A model generated the notes under the pieces. The model was not told the DNA's origin and searched no databases. It was given only the letters and a program-made list of their open reading frames with translations. From the NCBI GenBank assembly GCA_964530335.1, contig CAZGYG010000006.1, positions 5,977 through 69,976 on the forward strand: DNA of 64,000 nucleotides, given 5' to 3'. A program made the position numbers and the translations under genes. Shown here one piece after another: positions 7,632 to 15,233 of this stretch. Position 1 is the first letter of the stretch, and each line of letters opens with the position of its first letter. The DNA comes from VGDP01 sp964530335 (GTDB lineage: Bacteria; Pseudomonadota; Alphaproteobacteria; SP197).

Positions 7632-8540
7632 TTGATCCAGAACCCGATCCCGTGGCCAGACGGCGCGCGCTGCGCGGTCTGCTTCAGCTTCGACGTCGAC
7701 GCCGAGAGCCTGATCCACCTGGGCTACGGCGCCGACGCGGACAACAAGGTGGCGAGCCTTTCCGAGCTCGAATACGACGCCGAGATCGCGGTGCCTCGCA
7801 TCCTGGCGCTGTTCCAGCGCTATGGCCTGAAGCAGACGTTCTTCGTCCCGGCGTGGTGCCTGGAGCGGCACCCGGCGATGACCGAGCTGATCCTGGAGCA
7901 CGGCCACGAGATCGCGCACCACGGCTATTTGCACGAGAACCCGAACAAGCTGACGCGCGAGCAGGAGCACTACTGGCTCAGCCGCTCGATCGCGACGATC
8001 GAGCGCATGACCGGACGGCGCCCGCGGGGTTACCGGGCACCGTCGTACGCCTTCTCGCGCCACACCGCCGAGTTGCTGGTCGAGGAAGGCTTCGCCTACG
8101 ACGCCTCGCTGATGGGCGACGACATCCCCTATGTGCTCGACTACGCCGGAAAGCGCATCGTCGAGCTGCCGTCGAGCCGTGCGCTCGACGACTGGACGTA
8201 TTTCATGCTGAGCCGGGACTTCAACTGGATGCTGCCGATCCATGCGCCGGAGCGGGGCTACGAAGTCTACCGCGCCGAGTTCGAGGCGGCGTGGCGTTAC
8301 GGCGGTCTGTGGATCGCGGTGTGGCACCCGTTCGTCAGCGCGCGCCTCGGGCGCATCGACGCCATGGACCACCTGATCCGCGACATGCATGACCGGGGCG
8401 GCGTCTGGTTCGCGCCCATGGAGCGCATCGCGGCGCACGCGCGCGCGGTGATGGAAAGCGGCGCCTGGACGCCGCGCGTCAGGCCCCTGCCCTACCCGCG
8501 CGGGCCGATCCCCGAGTTGTCGGGCGAGGCCGCGGACTGA
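7632..8540 (+). CDS. Polysaccharide deacetylase (NodB) family protein, copy 2
   Basis: 302 residues from TTG 7632. The motifs FSFDVDAES, HEIAHHGYLHE and GYRAPSYAFS are all intact. An ATG at 7587 would add 15 residues but overlaps the upstream gene. The TTG is preferred because GGAG (7621-7624) lies 7 bases upstream and because IQNPIPWPDGAR then aligns with the start of copy 1. The two copies are strongly similar along their whole length and differ mainly after the third motif, where copy 2 has a longer aromatic stretch (DYAGKR...DDWTYF). They may act as a pair or on related substrates. The stop codon overlaps the next ATG by one base. Confidence 0.8.
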   Translation: MIQNPIPWPDGARCAVCFSFDVDAESLIHLGYGADADNKVASLSELEYDAEIAVPRILALFQRYGLKQTFFVPAWCLERHPAMTELILEHGHEIAHHGYLHENPNKLTREQEHYWLSRSIATIERMTGRRPRGYRAPSYAFSRHTAELLVEEGFAYDASLMGDDIPYVLDYAGKRIVELPSSRALDDWTYFMLSRDFNWMLPIHAPERGYEVYRAEFEAAWRYGGLWIAVWHPFVSARLGRIDAMDHLIRDMHDRGGVWFAPMERIAAHARAVMESGAWTPRVRPLPYPRGPIPELSGEAAD

Positions 8541-9682
8541 TGGAGCCGATCGCCACCATCCCCAACCCGGACCTCGCGGTCGGCACCGACAACAAGGCCC
8601 GCTGGAACCTGCCGGACCACCGGCGGCACGGCTTCCACAACCTGCACACCCTCGCCCGCTACGGCATGAGCTTCCGCGCCGCGCGGGTGATGACGCTTTC
8701 CAAGCGCATGGACATGCGCATCCCCGAGCTGCCCGAGGTGCGGCGGCTGACCTCGCTGCCCTGGTTCTCGGCCATGGTGGTGATCCGGGGCCAGCACATC
8801 CTCTACGAGCGCTACGCGCCCGACTTCGGCCCCGACCGGCCGCACAACATCCAGTCGATCAACAAGACCGTGCTGAACCTGGCGGTCGGCCGCCTAGTCG
8901 AGGACGGCAAGATCGACGTCGGCCGCAAGGTGAAGGAGTACCTGCCCGAGATCGGTTCGGGCTACGCCGAGGCGACCGTCCAGCAGGTCCTCGACATGGA
9001 CGTGGCCAACGACTACACCGAGGACTTCACCGATCCGAACTCGACGTACTGGACCCACGAGGAGGCCATGGGCTGGCGCTTGCCGCGCGACCCGGCCCGC
9101 GAGGAGACCCAGAAATCCTTCGTCGTCCGCATCCGGAGCGACGACGTGACGAACCGGCTCGACCACATCCAGTACAAGGACGCGAACAGCGTGGTGCTGG
9201 GGTGGATCGTCGAGCGGGTCGGCGGCCGGCCCTGGCGGGCGATTTTCGCCGACATCGCCGACGCGGCCGGGATCGAGGGCGTGCTCCACACCACCACCGA
9301 CCGCGAGGGCTTCCCCACTCTGGAGGGCGGGGTCTGCATCACCGCCCGCGACCTCGCCCGCTACGCCGCGATCTTCGTCCGCCGGGGCCAGGGTGTCGAT
9401 GGCCGCGCCGTCGGCAGCGCCCTGTTCATCGAGCGGAGCCTGGCCGCCGGCGTGCGGCTGGCCCCGCCGCGCGAGCACCTGCGCTACAGCAACCAGCTCA
9501 ACACCGACGGCCGCTGGATCGGCCACGGCGGCTACGGCGGCCAGTACATGCTGGCGGACCTGACCAGCGGCGTGATCGGCGTGTTCTTGAGCGTGGTCGA
9601 GGACAAGGACGGCTACCCCCTGCCCTACTACCCCCCGCTCATCGCCATGCTGGCCGAGATCGCACGGCTGGACGACGCATGA
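8540..9682 (+). CDS. Serine hydrolase (beta-lactamase/penicillin-binding family)
   Basis: 380 residues. QSINKTV contains the Ser-x-x-Lys nucleophile motif (Ser106, Lys109). YKDANS, about 60 residues further than usual, may supply the Tyr-x-Asn element, and GHGGYGG near the C-terminus is the HxG/KTG-like third motif. Together these define class C beta-lactamase-related hydrolases (EstB, 6-aminohexanoate-dimer hydrolase and relatives). No signal peptide is visible, which argues against a periplasmic beta-lactamase and for a cytoplasmic esterase/amidase. ATG 8540 overlaps the previous stop by one base, and the stop overlaps the next ATG as ATGA, so the gene is embedded in the operon. Confidence 0.8.
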   Translation: MEPIATIPNPDLAVGTDNKARWNLPDHRRHGFHNLHTLARYGMSFRAARVMTLSKRMDMRIPELPEVRRLTSLPWFSAMVVIRGQHILYERYAPDFGPDRPHNIQSINKTVLNLAVGRLVEDGKIDVGRKVKEYLPEIGSGYAEATVQQVLDMDVANDYTEDFTDPNSTYWTHEEAMGWRLPRDPAREETQKSFVVRIRSDDVTNRLDHIQYKDANSVVLGWIVERVGGRPWRAIFADIADAAGIEGVLHTTTDREGFPTLEGGVCITARDLARYAAIFVRRGQGVDGRAVGSALFIERSLAAGVRLAPPREHLRYSNQLNTDGRWIGHGGYGGQYMLADLTSGVIGVFLSVVEDKDGYPLPYYPPLIAMLAEIARLDDA

Positions 9683-9795
9683 ACGCCGCGGCTCCCTGGG
9701 ACGCGTCCGATCCGCTCGCAAGCAAGCCTGTGCCGCGCCAGGGCGCCGATCCTTACTTGCGCGACGGGGCGCATCTGACGCACACCTCGCCTTAG
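9679..9795 (+). pseudogene. Truncated N-terminus of an HpaB-like hydroxylase gene (echo)
   Basis: ATG 9679 overlaps the serine hydrolase stop as ATGA, as a real operon gene would. The frame encodes 38 residues, of which KPVP-RQ-GADPYLRDGA closely matches the start of the intact hydroxylase at 10254 (KPVP-RA-GADPYLRDGA). It ends at a TAG (9793-9795) just inside the 3' end of a HigA gene on the other strand. I read it as the original or a duplicated 5' end of the hydroxylase gene, cut by the HigBA insertion. The two copies have diverged noticeably (about four of five bases match over the shared stretch), so this is not a very recent event. Confidence 0.75.
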
Positions 9796-10100
9796 GCGGC
9801 CGCCCCCGCGGCCCTTGGCAAGCCCCTGATCTCCTTGCCCACGGCGCGCTCGGCCATCACCAGGTCGAGCTGGGCTTGCAGGTTCATCCAGAACTGGGGG
9901 TTGGTCCCGAACCAATGCCCGAGGCGCAAGGCCGTGTCCGCGGTTATGCCGCGCTTGCCCTGAATCAGTTGCGTCACTCGGTTGGGCGGTACTCGGAGCC
10001 GGCGGGCGAGCTCGGTCGGCGTGATGCCAAGCTCGCCCAACTCGTCCTTGAGCACCACGCCTGGGTGAATTCCTACCCTCAACACGGTCTTTCCCTTCAT
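9792..10100 (-). CDS. higA: HigA family addiction-module antitoxin (XRE)
   Basis: 102 residues from the ATG at 10100. VGIHPGVVLKDELGELGI is the HigA signature (HPG-xx-L-xx-E), followed by a helix-turn-helix (TPTELARRLRVPPNRVTQLI) and GKRGITADTALRLGHWFG...PQFWMNLQ. By family it binds the HigB RNase toxin and represses the pair. Only a decayed toxin C-terminus lies upstream (10097-10205), overlapping by 4 bases, so this antitoxin appears orphaned. A longer start at 10160 is possible but would read through the toxin remnant. It lies between two copies of the start of the HpaB-like gene. Confidence 0.85.
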   Translation of the reverse strand: MKGKTVLRVGIHPGVVLKDELGELGITPTELARRLRVPPNRVTQLIQGKRGITADTALRLGHWFGTNPQFWMNLQAQLDLVMAERAVGKEIRGLPRAAGAAA

Positions 10101-10205
10101 CGGTGATAGTCCACGATCTCGACGTTGACCGGGCCTACGGCGTCGGATCGACATTGCCACTCATCTCCGCAGTTATTCCGCTCGCCATACAGATACGATC
10201 CGATG
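10097..10205 (-). pseudogene. Relic of HigB toxin (C-terminal end only)
   Basis: On the minus strand the last residues read PVNVEIVDYHR, the normal end of HigB toxins (DVEIVDYH), ending 4 bases inside the higA start as in intact higBA operons. Immediately before this, GDEWQCRSDAVG looks like a deleted form of the family's N-[DE]-x-[WY]-R-I-C-F-R-W strand. No recognisable toxin sequence continues past about 10205. The toxin is therefore truncated and internally damaged. Confidence 0.6.
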
Positions 10206-10253
10206 CTGCGAGTCTTAAGGCTCGACTCCCGTAACCCACTCCGGACTCTTCCC

Positions 10254-11750
10254 ATGCCCAACGAACTTCCGTGGAAGACCCCCGACCCTCTGGTCGGCAA
10301 GCCGGTGCCGCGCGCGGGCGCCGACCCTTACTTGCGCGACGGCGCGCAGTACCGGGAATCGCTCCGCGACGGGCGCACGGTGATCGTGGCCGGGCGCGAC
10401 GTGGCGGACGTGACGGCGGAACCGGGGCTCAAGCGCGGCATCGATACCCTGGCCGGGCTGTTCGACGCGCAGTTCGATCCGGTGCACCGCGACGTGACCA
10501 CGGCGATCGACCCCGAGAGCGGCGAGCGCATCGCCACCGGCTGGCTGGTGCCGCGCACCGTCGACGATCTCAAGCGCCGCAGCCGGATGATCAAGTTCTC
10601 GACCCAGCGCACCTTCGGGGTGTTCGGCCGCCCGCCCGATTACGGCACGGTCAACCCGATCGGCTTCCTGGCCTTCGCCCACCTGATCGCGAAGGAGGAC
10701 AGCGAGGCGCGCGCCAAGATCGAACGCTGCGTGCGCGTCGGCCAGCGCCACAACCTGGTCTCGACCGACATCATCGTCGACGTCCAGGCCAACCGGAAGC
10801 TCACGGGCGCCGAGCTGCCGGGCCGGCTGCGCGTCATCGAGCGGCGCAAGGACGGCGTCGTGCTGTACGGCGCCAAGGCCGGCAACTCGGTGCTGGCCCA
10901 GGGCAACATGGGTTCGCTCGCCACCATCCTGAACCCGACGCTGCCAGACGACTGCGCGATCCTGGCCGCGCTGCCGGCCAACGCGCCGGGACTCAAGCTC
11001 TTGCTGCGCGAGGCCGTGACCCGGGGCGACGAGGATCCCGACGACCATCCGCTCGACGCCCAGGGCGAGGAGGCCGACGGAATCCTGATCTTCGACCGGG
11101 TGTTCGTGCCCGACGAGTACGTGTTCAGCGTCGGCAACCGCAAGGTGCTCGAGTATTACCACCTGATCGGCCAGCTCGCGTTCTGGAACATCGCGTCGCG
11201 CCTCGGCTACCGGGCCGAGATCTTCGCCGGCGCGGTCCAGCTCATCGTCAACGTGCTGGGCACCGACCACGTCCCCGCCGTGCGCGCCGCCGTGACCGAG
11301 GTGATCGGCTACGCCAGCGCGCTGCGCGCCTTCATGGTCGCCGCCGAGGAGAAGGCGAGCCCGACCGAGACCGGGGTGATGCTGCCGGACCACGCGCTGG
11401 TCACCGCCGGGCGGCTGCACTCGATCGTCGAGTACCCGCGCGTCATGCAGGTGCTGCGCGAGCTGTCGGGCCAGGGGTTGGTCAGCCGCGTGCCGCGCAA
11501 GACCTGGGAGCGCGCCGACCTCGGCCCCATGCTCGATGAGTTCCTTCCCGGGTTCGAGACCAGCGCGCGCGACAAGAACCGGCTGTTCAACCTGATCTGG
11601 GACCTGACGTGCAGCGCCCACGCCATGCGCGTCGCCATCTTCGAGAACGTCAACGCGACCCCGGCCTCGACGCTGCGCGAGGAGCTCTACAAGGTCTACG
11701 ACCGCTCGGAGGGCATCGCCGTGGTCAAGCGCCTGGCCGGCATGGCTTGA
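10254..11750 (+). CDS. 4-hydroxyphenylacetate 3-hydroxylase (HpaB) family protein
   Basis: 498 residues. PRAGADPYLRDGAQYRESLRDGR at the start, ALPANAPGLKLLLREAV in the middle, and DGILIFDRVFVPDEYVF with a helical C-terminal domain are features of the HpaB/PvcC/4-hydroxybutyryl-CoA dehydratase superfamily. By family these are FADH2-dependent aromatic hydroxylases. The four Fe-S ligands of 4-hydroxybutyryl-CoA dehydratase are not evident, so a monooxygenase is more likely. No partner flavin reductase is in the window. ATG 10254 is chosen over upstream in-frame codons because it aligns with the truncated copy at 9679. Both ends of this gene are echoed nearby: the N-terminus at 9679-9795 and the C-terminus at 13623-13739. 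Confidence 0.82.
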   Translation: MPNELPWKTPDPLVGKPVPRAGADPYLRDGAQYRESLRDGRTVIVAGRDVADVTAEPGLKRGIDTLAGLFDAQFDPVHRDVTTAIDPESGERIATGWLVPRTVDDLKRRSRMIKFSTQRTFGVFGRPPDYGTVNPIGFLAFAHLIAKEDSEARAKIERCVRVGQRHNLVSTDIIVDVQANRKLTGAELPGRLRVIERRKDGVVLYGAKAGNSVLAQGNMGSLATILNPTLPDDCAILAALPANAPGLKLLLREAVTRGDEDPDDHPLDAQGEEADGILIFDRVFVPDEYVFSVGNRKVLEYYHLIGQLAFWNIASRLGYRAEIFAGAVQLIVNVLGTDHVPAVRAAVTEVIGYASALRAFMVAAEEKASPTETGVMLPDHALVTAGRLHSIVEYPRVMQVLRELSGQGLVSRVPRKTWERADLGPMLDEFLPGFETSARDKNRLFNLIWDLTCSAHAMRVAIFENVNATPASTLREELYKVYDRSEGIAVVKRLAGMA

Positions 11751-11776
11751 TCCCCCTCGTTCCGGAGCCATAGTAT
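11747..11776 (+). promoter_or_regulatory. Possible promoter of the adenylate cyclase gene
   Basis: TTGATC (11747-11752, overlapping the hydroxylase stop codon) and TAGTAT (11771-11776) are 18 bases apart, 32 bases before the cyclase ATG. The -10 match is partial. Confidence 0.3.
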
Positions 11777-11808
11777 CCCGCCGGCGTGCCGATTCGCGAG
11801 GGGAAGTC

Positions 11809-13590
11809 ATGGAATCAGGAGGGGAGCGCCGGGTCGAGCGCCGCCTTGCCGCGATCCTGGCCGCCGACGTGGCCGGCTACAGCCGGCTCATGGGCGTCGA
11901 CGAGGAGGGCACGCTCGCGCAATTGAAGGGCCATCGGCGCGCCCTCGTCGACCCCAAGATCACGGAACACCGCGGGCGGATCGTCAAAACCACCGGCGAC
12001 GGCATGCTGGTGGAGTTCGCCAGCGTGGTCGACGCCGTGCGTTGCGCCGCCGAAATTCAACGCGGCATGGTCGAGCGCAACGTCGACGTGCCGCCCGATC
12101 GGCGCATCGAGTTCCGCGTCGGCATCAACGTCGGCGACATCATCATCGACGGCGACGACATCTTCGGCGACGGCGTCAACATCGCGGCGCGCCTGGAAAC
12201 CCTCGCCGCGCCCGGCGAAGTCTGGGTCGGCCGCACGGTTCGGGAGCAGGTGCGCGACAAGCTCGCGTTCGATTTCGAGGACATGGGCGAGCGCGAGGTC
12301 AAGAACATCGCCCGGCCGATCAAGGCCTATCGCATCGTGGCCAAGGAGCCCGTCACCGGCCCGGCCGCGGGTGTGGCGGACGCACCGTCGCTGCCGGTCA
12401 AATCCTCGATCGCCGTCCTGCCCTTCACCAACATGTCGGGCGATCCCGAGCAGGAATACTTCGCCGACGGCATGGTCGAGGACATCATCACCGCCCTGTC
12501 CCGGTTCAACCAGTTGTTCGTGATCGCCCGCAACTCGAGCTTTACCTACAAGGGCCGGGCGGTCGACGTGCGCCAGGTGGCCAAGGAGCTGGGCGTGCGC
12601 TTCGTGCTGGAAGGCAGCGTGCGCAAGGCGGGCAACCGCGTGCGCATCACCGGGCAGTTGATCGATGCCGCGACCGGCGCCCATCTCTGGGCGGACCGGT
12701 TCGACGGTGGCCTGGAGGACGTCTTCGACCTCCAGGACAAGATCACCGCAAGCGTCGTCGGGGCGATCGAACCGACCCTGCGCAAGGTGGAGATCGAACG
12801 CGCACGGCGCCGGCCCATCGAGAACCTCGATGCCTACGATCTCTATCTTCGCGCCTTGCCGCACGTCTACGCGTTTCGCCCAGACGACAATCGCCAGGGC
12901 TTCGAGCTGCTCCTGAAGGCGATCGACCTCGATCCCACCTATGCGCCGGCGCTGGCCTATGCCGCCTGGTGCCTCGAACAGCGCATCGTGCGGGGCTGGC
13001 CGCCGATCGGAGAGGACGACACAGGCACGGCGATCGCCCTCGCACGACGGGCGGTCGCCGCCGGTAGTGGCGATGCGATGGCCTTGGTCGCCGCCGGGTT
13101 TGTCCTGGTGATGGTGGCGCGGGACTATGACACCGGCCTCGACGCCGTGCGCCGCGCGCTCGCGCTCAACCCCGGCTCCGGGTTCGTCACGTTCGTCTCG
13201 AGCGGCGCGCTGCTGTTCAGTGGCAATGCGGACGAGGCGTTGGTCCATATCGAACGGGCCATGGCCCTCAGCCCCTTGGATCCCGGCTTTTTCATGTACC
13301 TGGCCATCGCCGGTCTTGCCCACCTCGCGAACGGCCGCCCCGAGCAGGCCTTGCAACTGGGCAAGAAGTCGGCGGCCCTTTACCCCGACTGGGACACCGC
13401 CTACTGGCTCCTGGTCCCCGCGCATGTCCAACTCGGCAATCTGGGGGAGGCGCAGGCCGCGCTTGCCAGGCTCGTGGCCCTGACACCCGGAATGACGGTG
13501 TCCGGTACCCGCCGGCGTTTTCCGATCAGGAACCAGGAATTCTTGAACATGGTGCTCGACGGTCTCCGCGCGGCTGGCCTGCCGGAATGA
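11809..13590 (+). CDS. Class III adenylate/guanylate cyclase with TolB-like and TPR domains
   Basis: 593 residues. Residues 10-180 form a class III nucleotide cyclase domain: RRLAAILAADVAGYSRLM with metal aspartate Asp20, TTGDGMLVEF with Asp64, and GDGVNIAARLE with the transition-state Asn124 and Arg128. The catalytic set therefore looks complete. Residues about 195-340 are the TolB/FlgO-like segment found in this subfamily (SIAVLPFTNMSGDPEQEYFADGM), and the C-terminal third carries tetratricopeptide helices (LALNPGSG, ERAMALSPLDPGF). By family it is a soluble signalling cyclase; the input signal is unknown. It lies between the intact hydroxylase gene and a duplicate of that gene's tail, so it appears to be an insertion. 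Confidence 0.85.
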   Translation: MESGGERRVERRLAAILAADVAGYSRLMGVDEEGTLAQLKGHRRALVDPKITEHRGRIVKTTGDGMLVEFASVVDAVRCAAEIQRGMVERNVDVPPDRRIEFRVGINVGDIIIDGDDIFGDGVNIAARLETLAAPGEVWVGRTVREQVRDKLAFDFEDMGEREVKNIARPIKAYRIVAKEPVTGPAAGVADAPSLPVKSSIAVLPFTNMSGDPEQEYFADGMVEDIITALSRFNQLFVIARNSSFTYKGRAVDVRQVAKELGVRFVLEGSVRKAGNRVRITGQLIDAATGAHLWADRFDGGLEDVFDLQDKITASVVGAIEPTLRKVEIERARRRPIENLDAYDLYLRALPHVYAFRPDDNRQGFELLLKAIDLDPTYAPALAYAAWCLEQRIVRGWPPIGEDDTGTAIALARRAVAAGSGDAMALVAAGFVLVMVARDYDTGLDAVRRALALNPGSGFVTFVSSGALLFSGNADEALVHIERAMALSPLDPGFFMYLAIAGLAHLANGRPEQALQLGKKSAALYPDWDTAYWLLVPAHVQLGNLGEAQAALARLVALTPGMTVSGTRRRFPIRNQEFLNMVLDGLRAAGLPE

Positions 13591-13622
13591 TGGGTCCAAT
13601 GTAGGGTTCTCGATGACGACGA

Positions 13623-13739
13623 CGGGTCGCCATCTTCGAGAACGTCAACGCGGCCTCGACGCTGCGCGAGGAGCTCTACAAGGTCTACGACCGGTCGGAG
13701 GGCATCGCCGTGGTCAAGCGCCTGGCAGGCATGGCGTGA
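13623..13739 (+). pseudogene. Duplicate of the 3' end of the HpaB-like gene (echo)
   Basis: This segment repeats 11628-11750 almost exactly, including the stop codon. It differs by a 6-base in-frame deletion (ACCCCG) and a few substitutions. In frame it would encode the last 38 residues of the hydroxylase (VAIFENVNA...VVKRLAGMA). There is no start codon or upstream hydroxylase sequence. With the intact copy it forms a direct repeat on either side of the cyclase gene, implying a recent insertion or duplication. Confidence 0.9.
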
Positions 13740-13746
13740 ACACCCG

Positions 13747-14685
13747 TCAGCCGCGTCGACGGCCCCTGACGGTCTCGCGGTGGACGATGTAGAGCCCGGC
13801 GCCGACGATGAGCGCGAGCCCGATCCAGGTCGCGGGCGCGGGAAGATCGGCGAACACGAGGTACCCGGCCCCGACCGCGAACGGCAGGCTCGAGTATTCG
13901 AACGGCGCGACCAGGCTGGCCGGGGCCGTGCGATACGCCTCGGCCAGCAGCAGGAAGCCGGCGGCGGAGATCGGCCCGGTCGCCGCGAGCAGCGCCAGGT
14001 CCAGCCACACGGGCAGCGACCAGGCGCGCAGGAGATAGCCGAGGATCGTGCCGCTCTGTTCGAACCGGCCGTCGCCCATGGCCAGCCCGGCGACGCCGGA
14101 AAGGACCAGCAGCAGCACGACCGAGTGGATCGCGAAGCCGGTGGCCGGCACCCGGCCGCCAGCCCGGCGCGTGACCAGCATGGAACAGGCGTAGAAGAAC
14201 GCCGCGCCGAGCGCGAGCACCATGGCCGGATCGACCGCCGTCACGTCCGGGCGCAGCACCACGACGACGCCGGCGAACCCGACCAGCACGGCCGCCCAGC
14301 GGCGCGGCCCCACGCGTTCGTGCAGGAAAGGCACCGACAGCGCGGTGATGAACAGCGGGTTGGCGTAATAGAGCGTCGAGGTCTCGGCCAGCGGCAACGC
14401 CGCGAGCGCCAGGTAGTAGCAGGTGAACGACACGAAGTGCAGAACGGCGCGCACGACCGCGGCGCCATGCAGGCGAAACGCCGCCGGATCGCCGCGCCAC
14501 AGCGCGATCGCCAGGATGCACGGCAGGCCGGTGATGCTGCGGATGAACAGCATCTCGTGCAGCGGGTAGCTGCCCGAGAGCAGCTTGATGATGACGTCCT
14601 GGGCGACGAAGACGGAGACGCCGAGCGTCAGGCAGGCGATCCCGCGCAGCGGCGCGTCGGGAGCGTAGACCCTCGCATCGCTCAT
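13747..14685 (-). CDS. EamA/DMT-superfamily transporter
   Basis: 312 residues with about ten hydrophobic segments arranged as two repeated EamA halves. Family-typical elements include YPLHEMLFIRSITGLP after helix 2, LAETSTLYYANPLFITALS at helices 3-4, LHERVGPRRWAAVLVGFAGV ending the first half, and APFEYSSLPFAV in the second. By family it is an inner-membrane drug/metabolite exporter; the substrate cannot be predicted. It faces the hydroxylase/cyclase region convergently. The start is ATG 14685. Confidence 0.82.
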   Translation of the reverse strand: MSDARVYAPDAPLRGIACLTLGVSVFVAQDVIIKLLSGSYPLHEMLFIRSITGLPCILAIALWRGDPAAFRLHGAAVVRAVLHFVSFTCYYLALAALPLAETSTLYYANPLFITALSVPFLHERVGPRRWAAVLVGFAGVVVVLRPDVTAVDPAMVLALGAAFFYACSMLVTRRAGGRVPATGFAIHSVVLLLVLSGVAGLAMGDGRFEQSGTILGYLLRAWSLPVWLDLALLAATGPISAAGFLLLAEAYRTAPASLVAPFEYSSLPFAVGAGYLVFADLPAPATWIGLALIVGAGLYIVHRETVRGRRRG

Positions 14686-14803
14686 CGCGACGCCACGGAC
14701 GTGCGTGTCATGGTCCGGTCGGCCCCCTCAGCCGGCTGGGTCGCCGGCCGGACGTGTCTAAGGCCGCGGGTGGCGGGGGCGCAAGCGGCCGCCGGGCCGA
14801 AGG

Positions 14804-14983
14804 CTAGAGAACGACCGCGATCTCGCTGACCAGGAACCACATGCCGGCGCAAGCGGCCAGCCAGACCAGCGTTGCCGTGGCCGGACCCATCCGCAGCGGC
14901 GCGACACGGGCGGCGGTTTCGCGCTCGAACCCGATCGGCTCGGCGAAGTCCGGTTCAGTCCCTTCGGTGCGCGACGTGGCCAT
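14804..14983 (-). CDS. Small single-pass membrane protein of unknown function
   Basis: 59 residues from the ATG at 14983, preceded by AAGGAAA about 9 bases upstream. The N-terminal 35 residues are polar and charged (RTEGTEPDFAEPIGFERE), and residues about 36-58 form one hydrophobic helix (ATATLVWLAACAGMWFLVSEIAVVL in part). I do not recognise a family. Codon composition matches the neighbours and the Shine-Dalgarno site supports expression. A much longer reading frame upstream is possible but has no comparable start signal. Confidence 0.5.
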   Translation of the reverse strand: MATSRTEGTEPDFAEPIGFERETAARVAPLRMGPATATLVWLAACAGMWFLVSEIAVVL

Positions 14984-15233
14984 GGCGGCGTTTCCTTGAT
15001 TGTCGTGTCGTTCGGCGAGCGAATCCGTTATGCCCGCGCCGGAACTAATGAGCGGTAAATCCGGCGCCACTCGGGCGACATATCGGCGCAACCGTGGCGC
15101 GCCGGTGACAGATCGAGGCTGCCAGCACCGCCGCGAATCTGGAAATGCCGATGCCCTATCGGTTTCATGTCCGGTGTCTTGCGTCCCGTCGCCATGACAG
15201 CAAAGATCACACGGCAACCGGCGGGGGTAAGTG

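Noticed and set aside
10208..10245. tRNA 3'-end-like sequence (CTCGACTCCC...) before the HpaB-like gene
   Set aside because: It could be an old integration site, but the T-arm stem does not pair well and no acceptor or anticodon arm is present.
10254..11750. 4-hydroxybutyryl-CoA dehydratase function for the HpaB-like protein
   Set aside because: The cysteine and histidine ligands for the 4Fe-4S cluster are not recognisable at the expected places.
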